Below are positions 1-8,290 of a DNA stretch of 33,163 nt, one piece after another. The stretch covers positions 1 to 33,163 of the forward strand of contig NZ_PRLH01000104.1 in assembly GCF_003013815.1 (NCBI RefSeq). The letters are read 5' to 3'. The notes beneath the pieces are model-generated. The model worked only from the letters and a program-made list of their open reading frames with translations, did no database searches and was not told the origin of the DNA. A program made the translations under genes and the position numbers. Source of the DNA: Cyanothece sp. BG0011 (GTDB taxonomy: Bacteria; Cyanobacteriota; Cyanobacteriia; Cyanobacteriales; Microcystaceae). How positions within the stretch are numbered: position 1 is the first letter of the stretch; each line of letters opens with the position of its first letter.

Positions 1-335
1 GGTCTGAGTTAATATCAAGAGAAATCTGTGCAGAACTTTACGAACCAATTCTTGCATCATCTATTCATGGAATCATTAAAAACTTAACTTTAGAAATAGA
101 GTATGGTAAAGTGAATTTTAATCATGGATTAGTTATGGTTAAAGATACAGAAAAGTCTGAAGAAGAAATGGCTTATTTACTTGATTCAGATTTTTATGCA
201 GAAAACAAAATAGAGGGAGATGAAAATGTCTGGAATACCCTTAAATATTTCAACAAATCCGCAAGAAACCTTTTCAGATGGAGTATTACCGATGTCCTCC
301 ATCAGGCAATGGAACCTAAACCAGTTGACCCCTAA
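1..335 (+). CDS. C-terminal part of a hypothetical protein (possibly TIGR04255-like), truncated by window edge
   Basis: An open frame runs from the window edge to a TAA at 333-335, giving about 110 C-terminal residues with no start inside the frame that is convincingly the true one; the gene begins upstream. The tail includes the segment LFRWSITDVLHQAMEP, which resembles the conserved C-terminal F..SITD.L motif of the sporadically distributed TIGR04255 family. That assignment is from memory of the family and is tentative. Downstream genes follow on the same strand with a long overlap (110 bases with the next ORF), so the three ORFs to 1308 look like one transcription unit. Function unknown; members of such sporadic families are often found in accessory regions. 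Confidence 0.6.
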   Translation, partial: SELISREICAELYEPILASSIHGIIKNLTLEIEYGKVNFNHGLVMVKDTEKSEEEMAYLLDSDFYAENKIEGDENVWNTLKYFNKSARNLFRWSITDVLHQAMEPKPVDP

Positions 336-699
336 CTATAGAACAACAGCCATAGAATTACCCTATAAACACAAATTTATTGATAGAGAAACAGGTAAAG
401 AAATTCAATTATATTCTAGTGATTTAGTTGTTTCTTCTACTTCTTTATCTTTAACTACAGACTTAACAGAACTATCATTAGATAGTTTGATTGCGTTTCT
501 AAAATGCTGGTTTCTTTTGCAAAAGCTTAAAAATCTTTCAGAAAAAGCTTTACAAGAAGCTGCTGAAGAACTAGAAGAAATTTGTAATTTTTACTCTGAC
601 TATTCACCCCCAACAACTACAAACAAGCTTGAACCTCAAGTTTTTGAAGCTACAATCATGCCAGCTAAAATTCGACCTCCTATTGTTTTAGACTCATAG
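226..699 (+). CDS. Hypothetical protein, 157 aa
   Basis: I do not recognise the family. I chose the ATG at 226 over the one at 220 because a strong ribosome binding site (GAGGGAG, 213-219) lies 6 bases upstream of 226. The first 110 bases overlap the end of the preceding gene in another frame, which is unusually long for a coupled pair. The product is soluble: a polar N-terminal half, an acidic alpha-helical segment around residues 85-120 (LSEKALQEAAEELEEI) and a Pro-rich tail. No membrane segments or catalytic motif are visible. The next gene starts 18 bases after its stop, so co-transcription is likely. Small, AT-rich and without recognised relatives, it looks like accessory gene content. 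Confidence 0.6.
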   Translation: MSGIPLNISTNPQETFSDGVLPMSSIRQWNLNQLTPNYRTTAIELPYKHKFIDRETGKEIQLYSSDLVVSSTSLSLTTDLTELSLDSLIAFLKCWFLLQKLKNLSEKALQEAAEELEEICNFYSDYSPPTTTNKLEPQVFEATIMPAKIRPPIVLDS

Positions 700-717
700 A
701 TTTTTTAGTAATTTTTT

Positions 718-1308
718 ATGGAAAACCCGCCTATTTATAAACCTTCAAAACAAGATTCTTCTCTAAGACAAGGAGAAATATTAACAGGAGTTATCCAATA
801 TACTCCCATTATTCATGAATCATCCAAAGAGTCACAACAATTATCTTTTAAGCAAATTATTCATCCTTATGCAATAATTGTCACACAAGATTGTGACTTA
901 GATTGGGATTATAGGACTAGAAACAATAACGAAAATAAACCATCGAAACTGTTAAATTCGATTATTTTGTGTGAAATTGCTACAGCAAAAGAAGTTAGAA
1001 AGACAGATGGCATAAATCGTAAAGAGTGGGAATTAGTATCTTCTCATCGTCATGAGAGATTCTATTTTTTTGAGAAGATTCCTATTGAATATGATTTAGA
1101 ACAACAGGGTTTAATGGAACTAACAGCAGATTTTAAGAAAGTTTTTGGTATAAACTCAGCTAATCTTTACAATCAAATTCAAACTGGTACAGCCAAAAGA
1201 AGAAGCATTTTAGAAAGTCCCTATTTAGAGCATTTTTCAAGAAGATATAATAGTTTTCATGGCAGAGTTGCATTACCTTCTCAATATGAAAGTGAAAAAG
1301 AAGGGTAG
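718..1308 (+). CDS. Hypothetical protein with TQDCDL motif, 196 aa
   Basis: A soluble protein of unknown function. The N-terminal part has the pattern RQGEILTGV followed by HPYAIIVTQDCDLDWD (around residues 50-65), a combination I associate with a poorly characterised bacterial family marked by a (S/T)QDCDL motif; no biochemical role can be assigned. The C-terminal part is basic and includes RRSILESPYLEHFSRRY. Third gene of the plus-strand trio at the left edge; it ends 18 bases before the convergent M16 peptidase gene. No other cysteine-rich or membrane features are seen. The sporadic character of all three genes suggests horizontally acquired material, but nothing mobile is visible in the window. 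Confidence 0.7.
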   Translation: MENPPIYKPSKQDSSLRQGEILTGVIQYTPIIHESSKESQQLSFKQIIHPYAIIVTQDCDLDWDYRTRNNNENKPSKLLNSIILCEIATAKEVRKTDGINRKEWELVSSHRHERFYFFEKIPIEYDLEQQGLMELTADFKKVFGINSANLYNQIQTGTAKRRSILESPYLEHFSRRYNSFHGRVALPSQYESEKEG

Positions 1309-1326
1309 ATATTGATAATAACATTT

Positions 1327-2598
1327 CTAATTAGTTATAATTTCTGGACTAACCATAGAAACATAAGGAGATAATAAATAATCTTTGGCTACTTTTTGCA
1401 CCATTTCGGAACTAATATTATTAATAAGGTCTGGAAATTTCTGATCAAATTCAATGCCTAACCCTAGGGTTTCATACCATCCATATAAATGGGCAACTTC
1501 TGCATTAGTTTGTTTGCTTAATGCGTATTGCCCTAATAACTTATTTTTAGCGGTTTGCAGTTCTTCTGAAGTTAATTCTATTTCACATAACCTCTCAGTT
1601 TCCTTTTTTAATCCTTCCATAGCAATGTTAGTATTATGGGGGGCTGTACCGATATAGGTGACAAAGTAAGAGGGTTGTAAACGAGTGGGGAAAAAGGCAG
1701 AAACGTCATAAGCCAGTCCTTGTTTTTCCCTTAGTTCGACAAACAAACGACTCGACAACCCATTGCCTAAATAGGTACTTAATAGTTTTAAAACGGGGTA
1801 ATCAATATGGTCAACTCCAACCCCTAAATAGCCTAACATAATAATACTTTGCTGACTGGATTGATCGGTGATTATTTCCCTAGGAGAAACCCTTAAAATA
1901 GGAAGGGATGAAAGGGTTAAAGGAGAGGAGGGATTTTGCCAAGTTCCCAAGGTTTTCTCAATTAACTCAACCCCTTGCTGTCGGGTAATATTGCCTGATA
2001 AACTAATAATTAAATTATCAGGACGAAAATGTTCATAATGACACCGTTGTAAGTCTTCTCGACTCACTTGACAAACGGTTTCTTCTGTGCCTAGAATTGA
2101 GCGTCCATAAGGATGTTCACCATACATTGTTTCTCGTAATTGATTAAAAGCAATGTTAAACGGTTGTTCTTGTTGGGAACGAATACTTTGACAAATTAAC
2201 TGTTTTTCTAGGGCAATTTGTTCTTCTGGAAAAGTAGGCGATCGCAAAATTTCTGCTAATAAGTTTAAAATCGATTCAAAGTCCGCTGAAACAGTTTTCA
2301 GACTCATCATAAAGTAATCCGATGCGGTATCCCCTCCTAAGCTGGCCCCCATCGATTCAATGGCCTCTGCAATATCAAGAGAGGACATGGTTTGGGTTCC
2401 TTTGGTAATAACACTCGCTAATAAATGAAAAATCCCTGCTTTTTCTGGGTTTTCCCATAACGTCCCTGTTTGTTTCCAAAAAAATCGCCCCGATACCAAG
2501 TCGGCGGTGGGATTTTCTCGAACAATTAAGGTGATACCATTATCTAATTGCAAACGATGGAGAAAGTTGGCGGTAGAAACGAGAGAAGAGGTTTTCAT
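1327..2598 (-). CDS. M16 family peptidase-like protein lacking the zinc motif, 423 aa
   Basis: Full-length M16B-type protein (about 420 residues is usual for a single-chain processing-peptidase-like subunit). The position that would hold the inverted zinc motif HxxEH reads GIFHLLASVITKG, so the metal site is absent and the protein is probably not a protease by itself. In contrast its C-terminal half keeps the substrate-binding segment SRLFVELREKQGLAYDVSAF, with the Arg/Tyr pair typical of the partner subunit. It sits 25 bases downstream of another M16 gene that has HFLEH but lacks this segment, so the two are expected to form a heterodimer like the alpha/beta mitochondrial processing peptidase or other two-gene bacterial M16 systems. 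Start ATG chosen because no upstream extension fits before the preceding stop. Confidence 0.9.
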   Translation of the reverse strand: MKTSSLVSTANFLHRLQLDNGITLIVRENPTADLVSGRFFWKQTGTLWENPEKAGIFHLLASVITKGTQTMSSLDIAEAIESMGASLGGDTASDYFMMSLKTVSADFESILNLLAEILRSPTFPEEQIALEKQLICQSIRSQQEQPFNIAFNQLRETMYGEHPYGRSILGTEETVCQVSREDLQRCHYEHFRPDNLIISLSGNITRQQGVELIEKTLGTWQNPSSPLTLSSLPILRVSPREIITDQSSQQSIIMLGYLGVGVDHIDYPVLKLLSTYLGNGLSSRLFVELREKQGLAYDVSAFFPTRLQPSYFVTYIGTAPHNTNIAMEGLKKETERLCEIELTSEELQTAKNKLLGQYALSKQTNAEVAHLYGWYETLGLGIEFDQKFPDLINNISSEMVQKVAKDYLLSPYVSMVSPEIITN

Positions 2599-2623
2599 TA
2601 TTGATAGAATTATGTATCAGTAA

Positions 2624-3897
2624 TCAGCAGGGTTTCATGACGGTGATAGCATACTGTTGTGTCGATAAATATTGACAAGCAATCTGTTGCAATTTTTCCA
2701 CCGTATATTGTTGAATTAAGATAGGATAGGTAAAGGCAAGTTTGGCATCGGCTAAGGTTTGATAATAACCATATAATCCTGCTAATTGACTGGGGGTTTC
2801 CGTAGAAAAAATATAATCATGACACAGTAATCGTTTGGCTTTGTTTAATTCTGTTTCTGTAATTGGTTCTTTTTGTAATTGTTTTAAGCGATCGCAGATA
2901 ATGGCCTCAACTTCTTCTAAATCTTGGGGATCTAACCATGCTCCAATGGTAAACAAACTAGAATCTTGTTGCAAGGAAAAAGAACTTTCAATATCCATCA
3001 CCTGTTGTTTCTCTTCTCGTAATTCTTGAACGAGACGAGAGGTTCTGGCCCCGGCTAAAATTACAGAGAGTAAATCGAGTCCGATTCCTTCTTCAAGTTG
3101 GTCAATTCCTGGTCCTATCCATCCCATCAGTAAGCGTCCATGGGCTAATCTGGGAAAATAAATATCATTTCGTCTAATTTCTTTTAAAGGGGGTTCTGGC
3201 TTAATTTCGTGGGGGGACATTCTGAGGGGATAGTAAAATCAGAAAAGGTCTTTTCTACCAATGAGAGGGCTGCTTTTTCTTCAATATTCCCCACCACCAC
3301 CACTGTCATGTTATTGGGTTGATAATGAGTCCGATGAAAACATCGTAACTGATGGGCTGAATAGTTTCTTAATTGGGTTTCGTGACCGAGAATCGAATGA
3401 CCGTAGGGATGGTGTTGATATAATGTTTCACAGAGGCTTTGAAAGCATACCCAGTCAGGGTCATCGTAGGATAGTCTGATCTCTTCTAAGATAACATCCC
3501 TTTCAAGCCCAAATTCTTCGTCAGGAATGGCTGCTTGTAGTAAAATTTCTCCTAGATAAGGTAAGGTCTGGGTTAGGCCCTCCCTCGCTATGGTTAGGAA
3601 AAAATGGGCATAGTCGTAACTGGTGAAGGCGTTGGTTATGCCTCCATGATGTTCTATAACCTGATCAAAATCTCCTGGAAGAATACTTTGACTTCCTTTG
3701 AAGATCATATGTTCTAAAAAATGGGCAGTTCCTTTCCAGTGATGAGGTTCCACTCTCGCCCCTGCTTTGACCCACACATCAACGACAGTCACAGGTGTAA
3801 CAGTAAGGTTTTGATGGACAACCGTTATCCCCTGGTCGAGTTGGGTTACACTCACTGGAAGACCCAAAGTTTTGTAACGATTTGTCTGTTGTCTCAA
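2624..3897 (-). pseudogene. M16 zinc peptidase, split by a frameshift
   Basis: Two overlapping minus-strand frames together make one M16 peptidase of about 424 residues. The N-terminal piece (3184-3897) carries the zinc motif HFLEH at residues 59-63 and the downstream ERDVILEEI glutamate segment; the C-terminal piece (2624-3220) carries the rest of the fold (for example ARTSRLVQELREEKQQV). They join at a run of six G on the plus strand (C6 in the gene, 3211-3216): one additional C would restore a continuous reading frame. As written, the first frame ends 13 codons later in SQNPL and the second frame has an ATG exactly at the junction. Possibilities are a sequencing error in a homopolymer, a phase-variable tract, or a real recent mutation. 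The next gene downstream is the zinc-less M16 partner, 25 bases away, presumably in the same operon. Confidence 0.85.
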
Positions 3898-4440
3898 TGC
3901 CTAATATTGTTAGGGTTTCTTTAATTTTAGGTTAAGTTTCAGATTTTGTCTTGCTTAACCCTGGTAATATCTAGAAATCTTGACATTATCTTAAAAAATC
4001 TGAAAGACCACCGTGCCGTTTTACCTCAGTTTATGACCTGGAAAAACCAGGTGGGTATCGACCGCTTATCGCTTCTGTTTCCGAGTACAAGCTCGGTTTA
4101 CTGCCACGATAGCTGGTTAACGCCCTTAAACTCAAAGCATAGATCAAAAAACTTTATTGGCAGTCACCAACACGGCAGCCTTTCTCTATCTACCTTATCA
4201 TAAACTCCAAAAATTTTCAGTAGATCGAAAACTTACTTGTTTGGGCTGCAAGGGAGCAGGGAGTGGGGAGAAGGGGAGATTATTTTAAAGTATTTTAGAG
4301 TAAATAAAAGTTCAAAAGGTTATAAATCTCTAAGAATCTCAATCATATTCCCTAATTTTTTATTTTTATTCTATTTTCTTTCTCCTCCGCTCCGGTCTCC
4401 CTGCTCCCCCGCAATTCTAACTAGGATCTTTGTGATCTAC
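3898..4440. other. Gene-free spacer with possible RNA structure and G-rich inverted repeat
   Basis: About 540 bases without a convincing gene; the open frames present have no start context or recognisable composition. The left part (about 3980-4190) shows several good helices: ACCTGG/CCAGGT (4036-4041 with 4047-4052, loop of five A), CCGAG/CTCGG (4081-4085 with 4092-4096) enclosed by TATCG/CGATA (4056-4060 with 4107-4111), and a possible long-range closing pair TGCCGT/ACGGCA (4014-4019 with 4172-4177). A TTGACA at 3980-3985 lies upstream on the plus strand, but no good -10 follows at the usual spacing. The right part is bounded by a G-rich inverted repeat (see separate entry). Could be an unrecognised small RNA or the leader of the M16 gene on the minus strand. 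Confidence 0.4.
4252..4408. repeat. G-rich inverted repeat flanking an AT-rich core
   Basis: GGGAGCAGGGAG at 4252-4263 is matched by its exact reverse complement at 4397-4408, with further degenerate purine-rich matching just inside each arm and an AT-rich core of about 130 bases. The arms resemble the GGAGCAGAGGGAG repeats found near 19.9 kb and 28.5 kb in this window, so this is one member of a dispersed short-repeat family. Confidence 0.6.
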
Positions 4441-5358
4441 TTAATCTAGTCCGTGGATGACTAATTCATAATAGTCCTGATGAATGGCTTCTAAGGCTTG
4501 ATAGAGTCCTTCTGTATGTATCCATCCCACAAACCCGGCATATAAACAGTCTTGTTGTTCCTTGAAAACAAAAACGTGAAGAATATTTAAAGGATTTTTC
4601 CACAATTTAATCGAAATTCCTCGCTCAAAATTCAAGTAAGCTTTGGCTTTTTCAAAGTCTCGGGAATGGCCGTCAGTCATACCAGGAATCAATTGTAGTC
4701 TTTCAATCAAAACTGTGGGAAAATCTTTTTCAAATAAGGCGGGGGTTGGGGAGGTTTTCCAGAATTTTTGAATGACATCTACTAAGATAGGATGATTTTT
4801 TAATTGACTATGGGAAATATTCGGTAAACAAACAAAATGACCATAGGATAATTTGGTGGATGAAATAGGAATGGTTCCATCACTACCGTTATCTGTATTT
4901 CCAGCAATGACTAATGTCGGCACAATTTTTGTGATTCTATCTGCTTTTAAACGGCGATTTTTTCCTAAGTCTGAAGCAATACCAACACCGATGGCTAATG
5001 GATCAATAATTCTGGCTAAATCTGCTCCACCCACCGGAGAAGCAATTAAGACGAAAGAGTGGATTTTTTCCCACCATTGAGGATTATTGTGTAGGACTTC
5101 AATCCAAATTAATCCCCCCATGGAATGACTGATAATTCTCCAGGGGGTTTGGGGATATTTTTCGATCATTTCTGCGGCTTTTTGGGTCACCATTTCAATT
5201 AATGGTTCCATACTTAACCAGGTTTTTACCCATCCTAAATTAGGACTAATAATCAGAGCTTTTTCATTCCCTAATGTGGTTGCCAGTTGATTTATTTCTT
5301 CATTGGTATCAGCCCAACCGTGTTGAGCAAAAAGGATGAATTCAGGATTTTCATTCAT
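4441..5358 (-). CDS. Alpha/beta-fold hydrolase, 305 aa
   Basis: A soluble serine hydrolase of the lipase/esterase-like alpha/beta fold. The nucleophile elbow is SHSMGG with Ser79; the strand before it is WRII as expected. Candidate acid residues lie in GNTDNGSDGTIP (about 154-163) and the candidate catalytic His is H183 in NISHSQLKNHP. The HGW near residue 13-15 fits the oxyanion-hole loop. Residues after about 210 form an additional C-terminal segment outside the minimal hydrolase core. Substrate cannot be told from sequence; the layout is reminiscent of PGAP1-like or triacylglycerol-lipase-like proteins of cyanobacteria. It starts 15 bases after purN ends, same strand, so the two are probably co-transcribed. 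Confidence 0.8.
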   Translation of the reverse strand: MNENPEFILFAQHGWADTNEEINQLATTLGNEKALIISPNLGWVKTWLSMEPLIEMVTQKAAEMIEKYPQTPWRIISHSMGGLIWIEVLHNNPQWWEKIHSFVLIASPVGGADLARIIDPLAIGVGIASDLGKNRRLKADRITKIVPTLVIAGNTDNGSDGTIPISSTKLSYGHFVCLPNISHSQLKNHPILVDVIQKFWKTSPTPALFEKDFPTVLIERLQLIPGMTDGHSRDFEKAKAYLNFERGISIKLWKNPLNILHVFVFKEQQDCLYAGFVGWIHTEGLYQALEAIHQDYYELVIHGLD

Positions 5359-5373
5359 GGTTAATGTAATTTT

Positions 5374-6012
5374 TTAAGGGTATAGTTTAGCAGCTAAGGC
5401 AATGGCAAGGGGAAAAATTTTATGTTCTTGGATTTGAATTCTAGCGTGTAATGTTTCTAGGGTATCGTTGGCCAAAATAGGAACGGCAGCTTGTAATAAG
5501 ATCGGACCGCTATCCACTTCTAAACTGGCTAAATGAACGGTACATCCTGTGATTTTTACCCCTGCTTCTAAGGCTTGTTCTATGGCTTTAATGCCTTTGA
5601 AACTAGGTAATAAACTGGGATGAATATTAATAACATGATTGGGAAATGCTTCTAGTAAAATCGGGGTAACAATTCTCATCCAACCTGCCATAATCACCCA
5701 ATCAACTTGATAAGATTTAAACAAGTCGACAATCGCCTGATCTAAGTCTTCTCGACGCTTAAATTGTCGATGATTGAGGAGTTTAGATTCAATTTTAAAG
5801 GCTGCTGCTTTTTCTTTGACTTTGGCTTGAGGATTATTATAAATTACAAGGGGGATTGTAGCGTTTAATTTTTCTTGATGGATAGCTTTTGCGATCGCTT
5901 CAAAGTTGGTTCCACTTCCTGATGCTAATACACCTAATTTTAATGGGGTTTCTAATTTTAGGTCTTCACTACTGATTTGAGGAGAAATAAAACTAGGAGT
6001 GCTATTTTCCAT
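5374..6012 (-). CDS. purN: Phosphoribosylglycinamide formyltransferase PurN
   Basis: GART transformylase, which transfers a formyl group from 10-formyltetrahydrofolate to GAR in the third step of de novo purine synthesis in the cytoplasm. Visible hallmarks: the phosphate-binding loop VLASGSGTNFEAI near residues 28-40, the signature HVINIHPSLLPSFKG with catalytic Asn129 and His131, and the later Asp167 in EVDSGPIL, matching the Asn/His/Asp set of E. coli PurN. Length (212 residues) is normal, with an N-terminal extension of about 24 residues before the core strand that is not needed for catalysis. Upstream is an AT-rich 160-base spacer; downstream is the alpha/beta hydrolase on the same strand. 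Confidence 0.97.
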   Translation of the reverse strand: MENSTPSFISPQISSEDLKLETPLKLGVLASGSGTNFEAIAKAIHQEKLNATIPLVIYNNPQAKVKEKAAAFKIESKLLNHRQFKRREDLDQAIVDLFKSYQVDWVIMAGWMRIVTPILLEAFPNHVINIHPSLLPSFKGIKAIEQALEAGVKITGCTVHLASLEVDSGPILLQAAVPILANDTLETLHARIQIQEHKIFPLAIALAAKLYP

Positions 6013-6176
6013 AGTTGAGTATTATTTAATCTTAAATTCTCTTTTTTAATCTTACCATTATTGTTTATCTTATTTTGCTCTTGATGTACATTTTTCAAAA
6101 ATATAATAATTGCTCTTCTATTGAGTAAGTTTGACTAATTGAATTAATTTATTTTTTTAATATTATCATCATGAAT

Positions 6177-7217
6177 CTAATTGATTGTTTTAGCTTTGAC
6201 TTGTTGTTTAATCATTTTTTGAACAGCAGAAATTGTAGGGTTAATCTCATAAGTTGGTTTTTGTATTTGTTGAGTATAAGCTTGTTGTTCTTGTTCTATC
6301 ATCTTAATATCTTGTTTAACTAATCCATCTAACATCGTTTGTGCTGTTCCTGATAGTTTATCTTTAATCCATTGCCGAAACCATCGCGGTAGTTTATGTA
6401 ATCGCTGGAAAGCATTTAAAGAAGTAAAATGAATCAAATAAGCTTTGGTATGAGTTAAATTAATGGGACAAAATAAACAATAAAGGGTAAAATCTTCTCC
6501 CAAAGTTGATCGCCAATGGGGATAAGAATAATTTACCATTAAAGGTTCAGAATGTAAAGAACGAAACTGAGGAAAAAACAGTTGAGAAATTGACCAAATT
6601 TTATCAATTTTATAATAACTTTTAGCTTCATAAATAACTTTAACTTCTTTTTCAGTAGTGGTTAATTCTTGTAATTTAGCTTCTGTCCATGCTTGATAAT
6701 CATGATGGAGATGGCCATGATACATATCCATCAAATTTTCGATTAAAAATGAAAAATGAGCTTGACAATCAATCACAGAAACAGTGCTGATATAATTGAG
6801 ATGTTCCCATTCATGAATGAACATTGGTTTAACACTTTGGGATTCTAAAACTTTTTGATTGCCTAAAAACAACCAAATAAATCCATGACATTCTTGGACT
6901 GGATAAACATTAATTTTACAATTAGGCAAGACTTGATTATCTAATAAATAAGGAATCAAAGTACAGATCCCCTCACTATCAAATTGCCATCCATGATAAG
7001 CACATTCTAAAGAATTTTCAACCACTTTACCCTCACTCAGTTTAACCTGACGATGAGGACAACGATTTTCTAATCCATGAATCTTTCCTTGACTATCTCG
7101 ATAAAGTACAATGGAATGATACCATAACCTAACTTCTATGGGTTTTCTGGTGACTTCTGTACTTTGTGCTACGACATACCAATGGTTTAAATTAATGGTG
7201 CAAGTTCTAACATCCAT
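6177..7217 (-). CDS. Rieske [2Fe-2S] non-heme iron oxygenase, 346 aa
   Basis: An oxygenase alpha-subunit-like protein. The N-terminal Rieske domain has CPHR (Cys53, His55) and CAYHGW (Cys72, His75) as 2Fe-2S ligands. The C-terminal catalytic domain has the mononuclear iron motif NLMDMYHGHLHHD (Asn161, Asp164, His167, His172) and a later KQDIKMIEQEQQAY stretch that supplies the third (acidic) ligand in this family. Cyanobacterial relatives include pheophorbide a oxygenase, Tic55-like and vanillate demethylase-like enzymes; the length is shorter than the chlorophyll-linked group and there is no C-terminal membrane anchor, so I do not assign a substrate. It is divergent from the gene at 7257, separated by only 39 bases. 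Confidence 0.9.
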   Translation of the reverse strand: MDVRTCTINLNHWYVVAQSTEVTRKPIEVRLWYHSIVLYRDSQGKIHGLENRCPHRQVKLSEGKVVENSLECAYHGWQFDSEGICTLIPYLLDNQVLPNCKINVYPVQECHGFIWLFLGNQKVLESQSVKPMFIHEWEHLNYISTVSVIDCQAHFSFLIENLMDMYHGHLHHDYQAWTEAKLQELTTTEKEVKVIYEAKSYYKIDKIWSISQLFFPQFRSLHSEPLMVNYSYPHWRSTLGEDFTLYCLFCPINLTHTKAYLIHFTSLNAFQRLHKLPRWFRQWIKDKLSGTAQTMLDGLVKQDIKMIEQEQQAYTQQIQKPTYEINPTISAVQKMIKQQVKAKTIN

Positions 7218-7256
7218 GATTCAAGCAGTCTTCAATAATTGAACTTACTATAAAAT

Positions 7257-7718
7257 ATGACCCAAGAGTGGATAAACGTGACGGGAATAATTACTAAAGG
7301 CCATCAAGTTGCCTCAGGAATGGCCAAAAATAGTCCTTATCCTCAAGGAACGATTGAAATGCAGACTCCTTTCTTTAAGGAACTCGGGTTAGATATTGCT
7401 GCTTTTTTTCCAGGAACCTTAAACATTAACATTCGTCCTTACAAGTTTAAATTGTACAATCCTCAATATACATTTGAAACGGTAAAATGGAATCCTAACT
7501 CTCCTTCTGAAACCTTTTCTTTTTCTTGTTGTCAGATTTTCTATCAACAAACCCAATATACTGGACTGATTTACTATCCCCATCCTGAAACAAAACCCAC
7601 CCATTTTCAAGATGATTCAACCCTCGAAATTTTAACTCAACCCCTTGATGGTATTCAATATGGTCAATCAATGCAACTCAATTTGAATCCAAAAGAAATT
7701 GATATTTTTTCTGATTAG
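7257..7718 (+). CDS. Conserved hypothetical protein with DUF120-like PGTLN motif, 153 aa
   Basis: Small soluble protein. The pattern GIITKGHQVASGMA followed by LGLDIAAFFPGTLNINIRP is similar to the G...G / LG..P.PGTLNV region of the CTP-dependent riboflavin kinase (DUF120) fold found mainly in archaea; the remainder is too different to call an activity. The C-terminal part ends with a YGQSMQLNL strand. It is followed 14 bases later by scpB on the same strand, suggesting an operon, and shares a short 39-base divergent promoter region with the Rieske oxygenase. The motif resemblance is my observation; enzyme function is not claimed. Confidence 0.75.
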   Translation: MTQEWINVTGIITKGHQVASGMAKNSPYPQGTIEMQTPFFKELGLDIAAFFPGTLNINIRPYKFKLYNPQYTFETVKWNPNSPSETFSFSCCQIFYQQTQYTGLIYYPHPETKPTHFQDDSTLEILTQPLDGIQYGQSMQLNLNPKEIDIFSD

Positions 7719-7732
7719 AGGTCAAGTAGAAT

Positions 7733-8209
7733 ATGATGAAATTAGCAACAAAAATTGAGGCAATTCTCTATCTCAAAGGTCAACCCTTAACCTTAATGGA
7801 TATTGCCCAATGGGCTAATTGCGAAGTGGATACCGCACAAGAAGCAATGATGGAATTAATTTCTGATTATGCTTACCGTGACAGTGCCTTAGAAGTGGTA
7901 GAAACTGAAGCAGGATATAGCTTACAATTGCGCTCACTTTTTGATGATTTGACTGATAATATTATTCCTGCTGAACTGAGTAAAGGGGTTTTGAGAACCT
8001 TAGCGGCCATTGCGCTAAAAAATCCCATTGTGCAAACTGAGTTAATTGAACTCAGAGGAAGCACCGCTTATCAGCACGTTCAAGAATTAGTGGAATTGGG
8101 TTTTGTTCGTAAACGTCGCCAAGAAAGCGGACGCTCTTACCTCTTAGAAGTTACGACAAAATTTCATCAATATTTTGAAATTGACCAATTTCCCCAATCT
8201 ACAGATTAA
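7733..8209 (+). CDS. scpB: Segregation and condensation protein ScpB
   Basis: Kleisin-associated subunit of the SMC-ScpA-ScpB condensin, acting in chromosome compaction and segregation. The protein shows the characteristic opening LATKIEAILYLKGQPLT, the first winged-helix, the segment LSKGVLRTLAAIALKNPIVQTEL of the second winged-helix, and the near C-terminal ELRGSTAYQHVQELVELGFV, all classical ScpB features. At 158 residues it is short relative to Firmicutes ScpB but normal for cyanobacteria. The start is an ATGATG; either could serve. scpA and smc are not in the window. It follows the small DUF120-like gene by 14 bases. Confidence 0.93.
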   Translation: MMKLATKIEAILYLKGQPLTLMDIAQWANCEVDTAQEAMMELISDYAYRDSALEVVETEAGYSLQLRSLFDDLTDNIIPAELSKGVLRTLAAIALKNPIVQTELIELRGSTAYQHVQELVELGFVRKRRQESGRSYLLEVTTKFHQYFEIDQFPQSTD

Positions 8210-8290
8210 TTTTTAGCGATTTTTCCCAGTAGGGTTTATAGTGGGAATATATACAGTGGAACATAAGTCAACCCCAACTTTGGAGTTCTA

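Noticed and set aside
3946-4449. Open frames on the plus strand in the 3.9-4.4 kb spacer
   Set aside because: No ribosome sites, odd composition, and they coincide with helices and repeats; not called as genes.
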